Below are positions 15,003-23,416 of a DNA stretch of 64,000 bases, one piece after another; position 1 is the stretch's first letter; each line of letters begins with the position of its first letter. The DNA lies in contig JAYWGO010000095.1 in NCBI GenBank assembly GCA_043778205.1, forward strand, positions 1-64,000, in the 5' to 3' direction. The position numbers and the translations under genes are program-made. Source of the stretch: JAAFIP01 sp043778205. Its GTDB lineage: Bacteria > Pseudomonadota > Gammaproteobacteria > Burkholderiales > Burkholderiaceae_C. The notes beneath the pieces were generated by a model. That model saw only the letters and a program-made list of their open reading frames with translations, had not been told where the DNA came from and searched no databases.

Positions 15003-16636
15003 TGGCCTCGCGCTCGGTAGCCTACTTTAGGCATAGCTTGGCTCCGTTGGCTGTGTGGGCCGTGCTCAGCGTAGTAGCAGGCTATGCACATGCCTGCGCT
15101 GTGGCCGCCCCCTGGAACGGCCAGCCCATGTGGTGGCTGCAAATCTTGGCATTGGCAACCCTAGTGGCCTTGCTGCAGCGCGCGCCCAGTGTGCGCAGCG
15201 CCGCTGTGCTGGGCTGGCTGTTTGCTACCAGCTGGCTGGCAGGCAGCGTGTGGTGGCTGTACACGTCCATGCACACCTACGGCGGGCTGGCCGCGCCACT
15301 GGCGGTGCTGGCGGTGCTCGCACTGTGTGGGTTTTTAGCGCTGTACTATGCCGCTGCATGCGCTATTTATAAGCGTTTTAGTGCCAAAGCCCAAGTAAAT
15401 GCTGCACAAGCAGCTATTATTTTCGCAGCATACTGGCTGCTGGCAGAGCTGGCACGGGACACCTGGTTTACCGGTTTTCCGTGGGCGGCCAGCGGGTATG
15501 CGCATGTGGACGGGCCGCTGGCGGTACTGGCCTGGTTAGTGGGGCAGTACGGAATTGCCTTTGTGGCGGCTGCAGGGGCATGTTACGGCGCAATGCGCAT
15601 CATGCATTGGCGTGAACGCCAGACTATGGTCGATATAGGCATTGGCGCATTGATGTTGTCCTTGCTATTGGGTTGGGTTGTTCAAAGTATTAAACCGACT
15701 ACGTCGATGGACATCTTGGGCACATCGTCAACGGGACGGGTATCGGTCTCACTGCTGCAAGGCAACATTCCCCAAGGCGAAAAGTTCGACAGCTCTAAAG
15801 GCATACCGATTGCACTAGAGTGGTACGCCCAGCAGCTGGCGGGCAGCACGGCTACATTGGTAGTGGCCCCCGAAACAGCCATTCCGTTGCTGCCACAGCA
15901 GCTGCCCGAGGGCTACTGGGGCATGCTAAAGCAGCGCTTTGCCGCAGGAAGGCAGGCCGCGCTGGTGGGCGTGCCGCTGGGGTCGTATGAGGACGGCTAC
16001 ACCAACTCGGTGGTGGCCTTTGCGCCGCTGCCCATTCTGCCTGCAGCGCAAAACGTGCTGCAGCCGCAACCCTACCGGTACGACAAACACCACCTGGTGC
16101 CTTTTGGTGAATTTATCCCGCCGCTGTTCAAATGGTTCACCCGCATGATGGACATTCCGCTGGGTGACTTTAACCGGGGCGCGGTGGGCCAGGCCAGCCT
16201 AGAGTGGGCAGGCCAGCGCTGGGCCCCCAATATTTGCTACGAAGACCTGTTTGGCGATGAGCTGGCCAAGCGGTTTACAGACCCCAGCAACGCACCTACG
16301 GTGCTGGTTAACGTGAGCAACATTGGCTGGTTTGGCAACAGCATTGCCATTGACCAGCATTTGCACATCAGCCGCATGCGCGCGCTGGAGCTGGGCCGCC
16401 CCATGCTGCGCGCCACCAACACCGGGCCTACCGTCATCATCAACCACTTGGGCCAAGTCACCCACAGCTTAGAGCGGCATACGCGCGGCGTTTTGGTGGG
16501 GGAGGTAGAGGGCCGCAGCGGCACCACGCCGTACGCTTGGTGGGCGGCGCGCTTTGGGTTGTGGCCGCTGTGGCTTATCTCCATAGCACTACTTTTGGCT
16601 ACCTTTTGGTGGCAGCGTAGGCAAGTTGTGGCTTAA
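15002..16636 (+). CDS. lnt: Apolipoprotein N-acyltransferase
   Basis: A 544-residue inner-membrane enzyme that adds the third acyl chain to lipoproteins. It has about six N-terminal membrane segments (to ~225) and one at the C-terminus (~520-540) around a periplasmic nitrilase-like domain. The catalytic residues are Glu291 (APETAIP), Lys362 (DKHHLVPFGE) and Cys412 (NICYEDLFG). The start overlaps the corC stop (TGATG). Residues ~123-142 (RFSAKAQVNAAQAAIIFA), in the loop before AAYWLLAELARD, are encoded by copy 4 of the interspersed repeat, inserted without a frameshift. Confidence 0.95.
   Translation: MASRSVAYFRHSLAPLAVWAVLSVVAGYAHACAVAAPWNGQPMWWLQILALATLVALLQRAPSVRSAAVLGWLFATSWLAGSVWWLYTSMHTYGGLAAPLAVLAVLALCGFLALYYAAACAIYKRFSAKAQVNAAQAAIIFAAYWLLAELARDTWFTGFPWAASGYAHVDGPLAVLAWLVGQYGIAFVAAAGACYGAMRIMHWRERQTMVDIGIGALMLSLLLGWVVQSIKPTTSMDILGTSSTGRVSVSLLQGNIPQGEKFDSSKGIPIALEWYAQQLAGSTATLVVAPETAIPLLPQQLPEGYWGMLKQRFAAGRQAALVGVPLGSYEDGYTNSVVAFAPLPILPAAQNVLQPQPYRYDKHHLVPFGEFIPPLFKWFTRMMDIPLGDFNRGAVGQASLEWAGQRWAPNICYEDLFGDELAKRFTDPSNAPTVLVNVSNIGWFGNSIAIDQHLHISRMRALELGRPMLRATNTGPTVIINHLGQVTHSLERHTRGVLVGEVEGRSGTTPYAWWAARFGLWPLWLISIALLLATFWWQRRQVVA
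15369..15428 (+). repeat. Interspersed repeat, copy 4, inside lnt
   Basis: AAGCGTTTTAGTGCCAAAGC is followed by CCAAGTAAATGCTGCACAAG and CAGCTATTATTTTCG. It aligns with the intergenic copies along its whole length, differing at the GTA of CAAGTAAAT. It encodes KAQVNAAQAAI in the same frame used by copies 5 and 10. Confidence 0.75.
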
Positions 16637-16672
16637 GATCGTGGTCTTTTCAATGCGACTGCTATTTCTTTC

Positions 16673-17881
16673 ATGGCCAACATAGTTGTTTTAGAAGACG
16701 ATGCCGCCACCCGGCTGCTGATTGCGGGCGTGCTTAAAAAAGCCGGCCACCAGGTCAGTACTGTAGATAACGGCGCAGAAGGCCTGCTCATCATCTTGGC
16801 CGAGCAGCCCGACCTGGTCATTAGCGACGTGCAAATGCCCAAGATGACCGGCTTTGAAGTGCTGCAGCACATGCGCCTGACCCCTGAGGTAGCGGACACG
16901 CCGGTTATTTTGCTCACCTCTTTGTCGGCGCGCAGCGACATGCGCACCGGCATGCGCGAAGGGGCTGACGACTACATCACCAAGCCCTTTGACCCGACTG
17001 AGCTGCTGGAGTCGGTGAGTGCCCAATTGCAGCGCGTGCAACTGCGCCAAAGCACGCTGGACGAGCGCGCTAACGCGCTGGCACAAAGCAAAATCACCGC
17101 GCTCAAAGACAGCTACGAAGCCAAGCTAAAGCAAGCCGCAGCGCAAGCCTCGGTGCAAACCGCTGCGGCGGGCAAGGTACCAAGCACCTCGCCAAACACC
17201 TCCGGGTCAGCCCACGACCTGTCCGAGCTGGCCAGCCGCCATGTGCCCAAGGCCTGGGTCATGCATGTCACGGTGCACAACAGCGCGCAGTTTATGGCCA
17301 AGCTGCCCGCACGCGACTGGCGCTTGCTGCTGCGCTCGCTGTACAGCCCTTCAGGCTCTGCATCGGCCCTTAAAACAGCCAGTTTTGTGGATTTGTCGGG
17401 CTCCGACTTGCTGCTGGTGTTTGCCGACCAGCCGGGCCAAACCATAGCGGCACCCCAGCGCGCAGCCTGCGCCCTGGCCGACATGGTGGAGGCTAGCGGG
17501 CGTTGCAAACGCTGGGCTGCCAGCCACTTTGCGGGCACCGACCTGCCTGCGCTGCGCGTGCTGCTGAGCCTGCACGCTGGCCCGGTAGAGATGGCCACTG
17601 TGCCGTTGGACAGCGGCGGCCAACGTGAAATGGCTTTTGGCTCCACCATCGACCAAACTTTGGCATTGCGCAGCAGCAATTCCAGCTTAGTTTGGTTGGC
17701 CGCAGCCAGCGACGAAGCACTGGCGGGCGCGGGCAACCTGTTTCGCACAGGGGCCAGCGCCCGCGTAACCGCCAGCGGCAAAGACTTGCGCATACACGCA
17801 CTCATGGGGCTGGGCGCCGCAGCCAGTGCCTTGCCTTGCCAAAGCGTGCAGGCGCAGGGCGAGACATCTGGCTGGATTTAA
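16673..17881 (+). CDS. Response regulator with degenerate cyclase-like domain
   Basis: A 402-residue paralogue of the 5172-6284 protein. The receiver (1-120) is well kept: Asp9-10, Asp52 (ISDVQMP), Lys104 (TKPF). A longer linker (~120-190, Gln/Ala/Ser-rich) leads to a domain that lines up with the cyclase of the paralogue (ALRVLLSLHAGPVEMATVPL against IFRVSVALHSGPVAFAKL). The metal sites are gone: AWVMHVTVHNS replaces ATVLFADMLDY, and DLSGSDLLLVF replaces QFVGDGMLCVF. It therefore probably works as a binding or regulatory module rather than a cyclase. It sits between lnt and glyQ with no kinase next to it. Confidence 0.85.
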   Translation: MANIVVLEDDAATRLLIAGVLKKAGHQVSTVDNGAEGLLIILAEQPDLVISDVQMPKMTGFEVLQHMRLTPEVADTPVILLTSLSARSDMRTGMREGADDYITKPFDPTELLESVSAQLQRVQLRQSTLDERANALAQSKITALKDSYEAKLKQAAAQASVQTAAAGKVPSTSPNTSGSAHDLSELASRHVPKAWVMHVTVHNSAQFMAKLPARDWRLLLRSLYSPSGSASALKTASFVDLSGSDLLLVFADQPGQTIAAPQRAACALADMVEASGRCKRWAASHFAGTDLPALRVLLSLHAGPVEMATVPLDSGGQREMAFGSTIDQTLALRSSNSSLVWLAAASDEALAGAGNLFRTGASARVTASGKDLRIHALMGLGAAASALPCQSVQAQGETSGWI

Positions 17882-18006
17882 GCCGCAGCTTGGGGCTTTG
17901 GCGGCGGCAGTTTGCCGCGTTTTGCGTGCTTATGCATCTGGCTGCACAGAGCCCAAGCAGCTGCAGTACGCTGTAAGCCGCTGGCAAAGCCCGGTAAAAT
18001 CAGCGC

Positions 18007-18927
18007 ATGCTGACTTTTCAACAAATTATTCTCACACTGCAGTCCTATTGGGCCAAACAAGGCTGCGCGCTACTGCAGCCGTATGACATGGAAGTGGGCG
18101 CAGGTACGTCCCACACAGCTACGTTTTTAAGAGCGCTTGGCCCTGAGCCATGGAAAGCCGCCTACGTGCAGCCCAGCCGCCGCCCGAAAGACGGCCGCTA
18201 TGGCGAGAACCCTAACCGTTTGCAGCACTACTACCAGTACCAGGTGGTGCTCAAGCCCGCACCGGCAAATATTTTGGAGCTGTATTTAGGCTCGCTGGAA
18301 GCGCTGGGTTTCGATTTGAAAAAGAACGATATTCGCTTTGTAGAAGACGACTGGGAAAACCCCACTTTAGGTGCGTGGGGCTTAGGCTGGGAAGTCTGGC
18401 TCAACGGCATGGAAGTTACCCAGTTCACCTACTTTCAGCAGGTGGGCGGCATTGACTGCAAACCCATTACCGGCGAGATCACCTACGGCCTAGAGCGCTT
18501 GGCCATGTATTTGCAAGGCGTAGACAACGTCTACAACCTAACCTGGACCGAGGGCCCAAGCGGCGACAAACTAACGTATGGCGATGTGTACAAACAAAAC
18601 GAGGTAGAGCAATCGACCTATAACTTCGAGCACAGCGATGCAGAGTTTTTGTTCACTGCCTTTGCAGCACATGAGAAGCAGGCCAAGTATTTGATGGAGC
18701 AGCAACTGGCCTTGCCCGCCTATGAGCAAGTTTTAAAAGCCGCCCACAGCTTTAACCTGCTAGATGCGCGCGGCGCTATCAGCGTCACCGAGCGCGCCGC
18801 CTACATTGGCCGCATCCGCAACATCTCGCGCAGCGTAGCCCAAAGCTACTACGACAGCCGCGAACGCCTGGGCTTCCCAATGGCCCCGCGTGAGTGGGTG
18901 GAGCAAATGCCAAAGAAGGCCGCTTGA
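18007..18927 (+). CDS. glyQ: Glycine-tRNA ligase alpha subunit
   Basis: A 306-residue catalytic subunit of the alpha2-beta2 bacterial glycyl-tRNA synthetase. It has the full family sequence from MLTFQQIILTLQSYWAKQGC, through RRPKDGRYGENPNRLQHYYQYQVVLKP and NPTLGAWGLGWEVWLNGMEVTQFTYFQQVGG, to the C-terminal TERAAYIGRIRNISR. The partner glyS normally follows almost directly; here 1.1 kb with three accessory genes lies between them. Confidence 0.98.
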   Translation: MLTFQQIILTLQSYWAKQGCALLQPYDMEVGAGTSHTATFLRALGPEPWKAAYVQPSRRPKDGRYGENPNRLQHYYQYQVVLKPAPANILELYLGSLEALGFDLKKNDIRFVEDDWENPTLGAWGLGWEVWLNGMEVTQFTYFQQVGGIDCKPITGEITYGLERLAMYLQGVDNVYNLTWTEGPSGDKLTYGDVYKQNEVEQSTYNFEHSDAEFLFTAFAAHEKQAKYLMEQQLALPAYEQVLKAAHSFNLLDARGAISVTERAAYIGRIRNISRSVAQSYYDSRERLGFPMAPREWVEQMPKKAA

Positions 18928-18943
18928 TAAACAAAGCCGCGCC

Positions 18944-19246
18944 ATGATTTTAGAAATTGCACAATTGCAGATCAAGCTTGGCGAAACCGCAGCCTTTGAA
19001 AAAGCATTTGCACAGGCCCAGCCTATCATCGCCTCGATGGCCGGCTACGTCAGCCACGGGCTGCAGCGCTGCATCGAAAACGACCACCAGTACATGCTAC
19101 TCGTGCGCTGGAACACACTAGAAGATCACACGGTGGGTTTTCGCCAATCACCGCAGTACCAAGAGTGGCGCAAGCTGCTGCACCATTTTTACGACCCGTT
19201 CCCCACGGTGTTGCATTACACACATGTAGCGCTAGCAGTGGCATGA
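18944..19246 (+). CDS. Antibiotic biosynthesis monooxygenase (ABM) domain protein
   Basis: A 100-residue protein of the dimeric alpha/beta-barrel ABM family. It has the pattern ILEIAQLQIKLGETAAFEKAFAQAQPIIASMAGYVSHGLQRCIEN, then LLVRWNTLEDHTVGFRQSPQYQEWRKLLHHFY. Such proteins range from heme-degrading enzymes to quinol monooxygenases and many have unknown substrates. The start at 18944 is chosen because the domain begins at once; it lies 16 bp after glyQ, suggesting cotranscription. Confidence 0.85.
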   Translation: MILEIAQLQIKLGETAAFEKAFAQAQPIIASMAGYVSHGLQRCIENDHQYMLLVRWNTLEDHTVGFRQSPQYQEWRKLLHHFYDPFPTVLHYTHVALAVA

Positions 19247-19269
19247 ACTTGAATTGCAAAAACCTATTA

Positions 19270-19295
19270 AAATGTAGATACATGTTTCTACATTT
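19270..19295. promoter_or_regulatory. Palindromic operator of the toxin-antitoxin pair
   Basis: AAATGTAGA (19270-19278) and TCTACATTT (19287-19295) are perfect 9-bp inverted arms around TACATGTT. The palindrome ends 11 bp before the antitoxin ATG and overlaps the likely promoter and leader. AbrB/MazE-like antitoxins commonly bind such sites to repress their own operon. Confidence 0.75.
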
Positions 19296-19306
19296 GGAGT
19301 AACAAG

Positions 19307-19564
19307 ATGGAACTGCAAATTGGTAAATGGGGCAATAGCTTGGCGCTGCGCTTGCCGGCCCGTCTGGCAAAGCAAGCCGGCTTGAGCGAAGGTGGGCGGG
19401 TGCAGGCGCAGGTGACAGCAGGGCGTGAGCTGCGCATTGTGGGCACGGGCGCGGCCCAGTCAGGGGCTACGCGCGCCCAATTAACCCAAGACATTGAAGC
19501 GATGCACAAAAACTGGCCCATGGGGCGCTCGGTGGTACGCTGGATGCGCGACCAAGGGTATTGA
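19307..19564 (+). CDS. AbrB/MazE-type antitoxin
   Basis: An 85-residue protein with an N-terminal SpoVT-AbrB swapped-hairpin domain (MELQIGKWGNSLALRLPARLAKQAGLSEGGRVQAQV) and a C-terminal tail (~50-85) that would bind and block the toxin. A GGAG ribosome-binding site precedes the ATG. It overlaps the PIN-domain toxin gene by one base and has a palindromic operator directly upstream. Confidence 0.9.
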   Translation: MELQIGKWGNSLALRLPARLAKQAGLSEGGRVQAQVTAGRELRIVGTGAAQSGATRAQLTQDIEAMHKNWPMGRSVVRWMRDQGY

Positions 19565-20004
19565 TGACCATGGAGACAGTGTACTTGGACACCAATGTGC
19601 TCATGGCGCTGTTGTGCCCCGAGCCAGAGACAGACTTTGTGATCGGCTGGTTTAGGCGGTCTGACGCGCTAGACTTGGTCTCTAGCCCGTGGTGCCGCAC
19701 CGAGTTGGCCAGTGCATTGGCCATCAAACAGCGCACGGGGCAATTGAACAAAAAAGAGGCCGCATTAGCGCTCAACAAGGGGCTGTCGGTGCTGGCCAGC
19801 ACGCGGTGTGAGCCTTTTGAAACGGTGGATTTTGATGAGGCAGCCGTCATGTGTGCCTTGCCCGCCCTGAACCTGCGTGGCCCCGACGCACTGCACCTGG
19901 CCATTGCCAAACGGGTGGGCTGCCCGCGCCTAGCCACCATGGATGTGGTGATGGCCAAAGCGGCTAAAAAGCTGGGGCTTAAGATTGAAAAAATTATTGG
20001 GTAA
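19564..20004 (+). CDS. PIN-domain ribonuclease toxin (VapC family)
   Basis: A 146-residue PIN-domain protein. The acidic site is present: Asp9 (YLDTNVLM), the Glu of CRTELASA, the Asp of GPDALHLAIA and the Asp of LATMDVVM. VapC toxins cut tRNA or rRNA when freed from their antitoxin. ATG at 19570 (METVYLDTN) is an equally good start. The gene directly follows its antitoxin and ends 26 bp before glyS, so glyS may be partly transcribed from the toxin-antitoxin promoter. Confidence 0.92.
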   Translation: MTMETVYLDTNVLMALLCPEPETDFVIGWFRRSDALDLVSSPWCRTELASALAIKQRTGQLNKKEAALALNKGLSVLASTRCEPFETVDFDEAAVMCALPALNLRGPDALHLAIAKRVGCPRLATMDVVMAKAAKKLGLKIEKIIG

Positions 20005-20030
20005 TTCCAGGTAATGTTGGGTAAAAAATA

Positions 20031-22154
20031 ATGCAGAATTTATTAGTTGAATTGTTTGTAGAAGAGCTGCCGCCCAAGGCGCTCAAAAAATTAGGCGATG
20101 CTTTTGCTGGCGTACTCCACGAGCAGCTCAAAGTGCAAGGCTTGTGCGATGGCGACTCCGTGTTAACTGCGTTTGCCTCGCCTCGCCGCTTGGCTGCGCA
20201 CATCACGCGTGTGGCCGCGCAAGGCGCAGACAAAGCTGTGACGCAAAAGCTCATGCCAGTGGCGGTGGGCTTAGATGCTGCCGGCAACGCATCGCCTGCT
20301 TTGCTTAAAAAACTGCAAGCCTTGGGTGCTGATGCCTCTGCTGTGGCAGGTTTAAAGCGCGAGATGGACGGTAAAGCCGAGGCGCTGTTTTATGCGTCGA
20401 CGCAGCAAGGCGCTACTTTGGTGGTCGCTTTGAATGCTGCGTTGGCCACGGCGATTGCCAAGCTGCCAATTCCTAAGGTGATGTCCTACCAGCTGGGCGC
20501 GGGCAGCGCCATGCCCGGCTGGACCAGCGTGAGTTTTGTGCGACCAGCGCATGGGCTGATGGCCTTGCATGGCAGCGATGTGGTGGCTATCGAGGCGCTA
20601 GGTTTAAAGGCGACTAACAGCACGCAAGGCCACCGCTTTGAAGCTGCGGTTTCGCCTGTAGTGATAGCGCATGCTGACAGCTACGCGGCTACGTTGCGCG
20701 AGCAGGGCGCGGTGATTGCCAGCTTTGCACAGCGCAAAGCAGAGATTGCCAAGCAATTGGCTGCGGCTGCAACCAAGGTGGGCCATGGCGCGCGCGCGAT
20801 TGAAGACGACGCGCTGCTGGACGAAGTGACTGCGTTGGTGGAGCGCCCCAATGTACTGGTGTGCGAGTTTGAAAAAGAATTTCTTGCCGTGCCGCAAGAG
20901 TGCCTGATTTTGACCATGAAGGCGAATCAAAAATACTTTCCATTGCTGGATGCGGCGGGCAAGTTAACCAACAAATTTCTAGTCGTTAGCAACATTACCC
21001 CAACGGATGCCCGCGCTGTCATTCAAGGCAACGAGCGCGTCGTGCGCCCGCGCTTGGCCGATGCCAAATTCTTCTTTGACCAAGACCGTAAAAAGACGCT
21101 TGAGTCGCGCGTTGAGGGTTTAAACAAGGTCGTGTACCACAACAAGCTGGGCTCCCAAGGCGAGCGTATGCAGCGCGTGTGCGCGATAGCCAAAGCCATT
21201 GGCCAGCAACTGGGCGGTGACTTGTTGGCCAAGCAAGCCGAGCTGGCAGCACGCTTGGCCAAAACAGACTTGCTCACCGACATGGTGGGCGAGTTTCCCG
21301 AGCTACAAGGCAGCATGGGCGGCTACTACGCCCGCCACGACGGGCTGACAAACGACGTAGCCAACGCGATTGAAGACCACTACAAACCGCGCTTTGCAGG
21401 CGACGAGCTGCCGCGTAACCAAGTGGGGTTGGTAGTGGCCTTGGCTGATAAGCTAGAAACCTTGGTGGGCATGTTTGGTATTGGTAACTTACCCACGGGC
21501 GACAAAGACCCCTTTGCTTTGCGCCGCCATGCGCTTGGTGTGGCGCGTATGCTGGTAGAGCGCGACTTGGCTTTGCATTTTTATGAACTGACGCGCTTGG
21601 CCTTTGCCGCCTTTCCTGCGGGTTTGCTGCAAGACCAGGCTGTTGCACTGGATGAGTTCTTGGTCGAGCGCTTAAAAGGGTACCTCAAAGACACAGGCTA
21701 TAGCGCAGCCGAGGTGGACGCCGCCATTTACGCCCAGCAGCTAGGCGAATGGCGTACCATTCCCAAGCGCCTGGCCGCAGTGCGCGCGTTTGCCCAACTC
21801 CCCGAAGCTGCTGCCTTGGCCGCCGCCAACAAGCGTGTGGGCAACATTTTGAAAAAAGCCGAGGGTACAGTAGAAGCCAAAGTCAACCCCGCGTTGCTGC
21901 AAGTAGATGAAGAAAAAGCCTTGCATGCTGCTATTAACGCTATAGCTGCCCGTGCAGATAAAGCCTGGGCTGATGGCGATTACACTGCAAATTTGCAAGC
22001 CTTGGCTGCACTTAAAGAGCCGGTTGATGCCTTCTTCGACAAAGTCATGGTCAATGCCGAGGATCCAGCGCTCAAGGCCAACCGTTTAGGTCTGCTGGCC
22101 ACGCTGCACAACGCCATGAACCGCGTGGCCGACTTGTCCAAGTTGGCAAGTTAA
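20031..22154 (+). CDS. glyS: Glycine-tRNA ligase beta subunit
   Basis: A 707-residue beta subunit needed for tRNA(Gly) recognition. It begins MQNLLVELFVEELPPKALKKLGDAF and includes TKTDLLTDMVGEFPELQG-type sequence (AKTDLLTDMVGEFPEL), YYARHDGL, DKLETLVGMFGIG.LPTGDKDPFALRRHALGVAR and a C-terminal anticodon-binding region. The length is usual for the family. It is separated from glyQ by the ABM gene and a toxin-antitoxin pair. Confidence 0.98.
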   Translation: MQNLLVELFVEELPPKALKKLGDAFAGVLHEQLKVQGLCDGDSVLTAFASPRRLAAHITRVAAQGADKAVTQKLMPVAVGLDAAGNASPALLKKLQALGADASAVAGLKREMDGKAEALFYASTQQGATLVVALNAALATAIAKLPIPKVMSYQLGAGSAMPGWTSVSFVRPAHGLMALHGSDVVAIEALGLKATNSTQGHRFEAAVSPVVIAHADSYAATLREQGAVIASFAQRKAEIAKQLAAAATKVGHGARAIEDDALLDEVTALVERPNVLVCEFEKEFLAVPQECLILTMKANQKYFPLLDAAGKLTNKFLVVSNITPTDARAVIQGNERVVRPRLADAKFFFDQDRKKTLESRVEGLNKVVYHNKLGSQGERMQRVCAIAKAIGQQLGGDLLAKQAELAARLAKTDLLTDMVGEFPELQGSMGGYYARHDGLTNDVANAIEDHYKPRFAGDELPRNQVGLVVALADKLETLVGMFGIGNLPTGDKDPFALRRHALGVARMLVERDLALHFYELTRLAFAAFPAGLLQDQAVALDEFLVERLKGYLKDTGYSAAEVDAAIYAQQLGEWRTIPKRLAAVRAFAQLPEAAALAAANKRVGNILKKAEGTVEAKVNPALLQVDEEKALHAAINAIAARADKAWADGDYTANLQALAALKEPVDAFFDKVMVNAEDPALKANRLGLLATLHNAMNRVADLSKLAS

Positions 22155-22177
22155 GCCCAAATCTTCATAACCACAGC

Positions 22178-22492
22178 ATGCCGACTCCTGCGCAACTTGA
22201 TGCTTTCACACTGGCGTTTCACCGCCAAGCGGTGGCTCGGCTGCATCAACAACCAGCTTTGCTGGAGCAGGCTTTGCAAACATTAAAACGTTGGGAGTCT
22301 CAACGCGGTGCGACTGCGTCAGACCCGTACTTGCAGCGCTGGAAAGCTCTGCTGACCCAAGGCCCACAATGGCTTGAGGCGCAAGTCTGCCAGCAGACGG
22401 AAGATGCCGCCACCCTGCGCAACGTGTCGCCTTTGGGTTTTGTGCTCAGCGCGAGGCAGCGCCAGCAGATACGCCGCGAGGCAATGCACTAA
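22178..22492 (+). CDS. Hypothetical protein, probable partner of the DUF6036-type gene
   Basis: A 104-residue protein with no signal peptide, probably helical (AQLDAFTLAFHRQAVARLHQQPALLEQALQTLKRWE). The segment PYLQRWKALL and the C-terminal SPLGFVLSARQRQQIRRE look like small partner proteins that precede DUF6036 nucleotidyltransferase genes in proteobacterial two-gene units, and such a gene (broken) follows 6 bp later. The unit may be a toxin-antitoxin-like module. The function is not established. Confidence 0.6.
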   Translation: MPTPAQLDAFTLAFHRQAVARLHQQPALLEQALQTLKRWESQRGATASDPYLQRWKALLTQGPQWLEAQVCQQTEDAATLRNVSPLGFVLSARQRQQIRREAMH

Positions 22493-22498
22493 AGCCGT

Positions 22499-22840
22499 AT
22501 GCAACGCACAGAGCTAGCCCATGTATTACGCGCCAGCGCTGAGATAGCGCAGGAAAAAAGCTTTGTGTTGGTTGGCAGCCAGGTCAATTGGATGAGTCGC
22601 GCAGTTTTTACCTATCTAGGTGATCTCACGGCAATATGCCCTGATCTGCATGATTTGACTGTTTCCAAGTGCGCTGCAGGGCGCGACAAAGTTGCTGGGT
22701 TTGTTGAAATTTTATTGAAGCACCGTTGTATTGACATCAAAGTACTGCTGCAGCGTATAAATTTTTTGGATGCCACAAAATACCGTGTGCTTCACATCAC
22801 CCAATGGACCCAGCGCCGCGCGCTGGAGGCAGGCGTATGA
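22499..22840 (+). pseudogene. DUF6036-like nucleotidyltransferase gene with a large internal deletion
   Basis: A 113-codon open frame. The N-terminus MQRTELAHVLRASAEIAQEKSFVLVGSQ matches the start of DUF6036-type nucleotidyltransferases (about 180 residues). The end CPDLHDLTVSKCAAGRDKVAGFVEILLKH matches their C-terminal LEVHDLAVSK-AGREKD region. The middle ~60-70 residues, including the acidic catalytic motif that follows GSQ, are missing and replaced by a short unrelated stretch (VNWMSRAVFTYLGDLTAI). The product is almost certainly inactive. Its stop overlaps the gmhB start (ATGA). Confidence 0.7.
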
Positions 22841-23397
22841 AACTCATCATCCTAGACCGCGACGGCACTATCAACCAAGATCGGGACGACTTTGTGAAGT
22901 CGGCTGATGAGTGGACTCCGTTGCCTGGAGCGCTAGAGGCGATAGCGCGTTTGAACCATGCGGGCTGGCATGTGGTGGTGGCATCCAACCAGTCTGGCCT
23001 AGGGCGCGGTTTATTTGACGTGGCGGCGCTCAATGCGATGCATAGCAAAATGCAAAAATTGCTCGCGGACCAGGGCGGTAAAATTGATGCGATTTTTTAC
23101 TGCCCCCATACACCGGATGAGGCCTGCACCTGCCGCAAGCCGCAGCCAGGCTTGTTTGAGCAAATCATAGAACGCTATGGCATCGACATTAACACCTTGG
23201 CGCAGAGCGTGCACAGCGTAGGTGACAGCCTGCGCGATTTGCAAGCGGGCGCGGCAGTAGGCTGTGCGCCGCATCTGGTGTTGACGGGTAAGGGCGAAAA
23301 ATACCGCAGCAGTGTGCTGCATGCAGATTTTCCGCAAGGCACCCTTATGCATGCAGATTTAGCCGCTTTTGTGGACCACTTACTGCAAGGCAGTTGA
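22837..23397 (+). CDS. gmhB: D-glycero-beta-D-manno-heptose 1,7-bisphosphate 7-phosphatase
   Basis: A 186-residue HAD-family enzyme of ADP-heptose synthesis for the LPS inner core. Motif I is ILDRDGTIN (Asp7, Asp9) and motif II is SNQSG. The zinc-binding loop is CPHTPDEACTCRKPQPGLF, and the C-terminal motif VGDSLRDLQAG completes the active site. Start ATG 22837 is preceded by GGAGG. The reading frame upstream overlaps the DUF6036 remnant and is not part of the protein. Confidence 0.94.
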   Translation: MKLIILDRDGTINQDRDDFVKSADEWTPLPGALEAIARLNHAGWHVVVASNQSGLGRGLFDVAALNAMHSKMQKLLADQGGKIDAIFYCPHTPDEACTCRKPQPGLFEQIIERYGIDINTLAQSVHSVGDSLRDLQAGAAVGCAPHLVLTGKGEKYRSSVLHADFPQGTLMHADLAAFVDHLLQGS

Positions 23398-23416
23398 GTT
23401 TTAATCGGTATATTCC

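Noticed and set aside
21920..21970. Possible eleventh repeat copy in glyS (GCTGCTATTAACGCTATAGCTG)
   Set aside because: It shares only the CTAT...ATAGC hairpin-like end and lacks the CCCAAGGAAATGC core, so chance resemblance is more likely.
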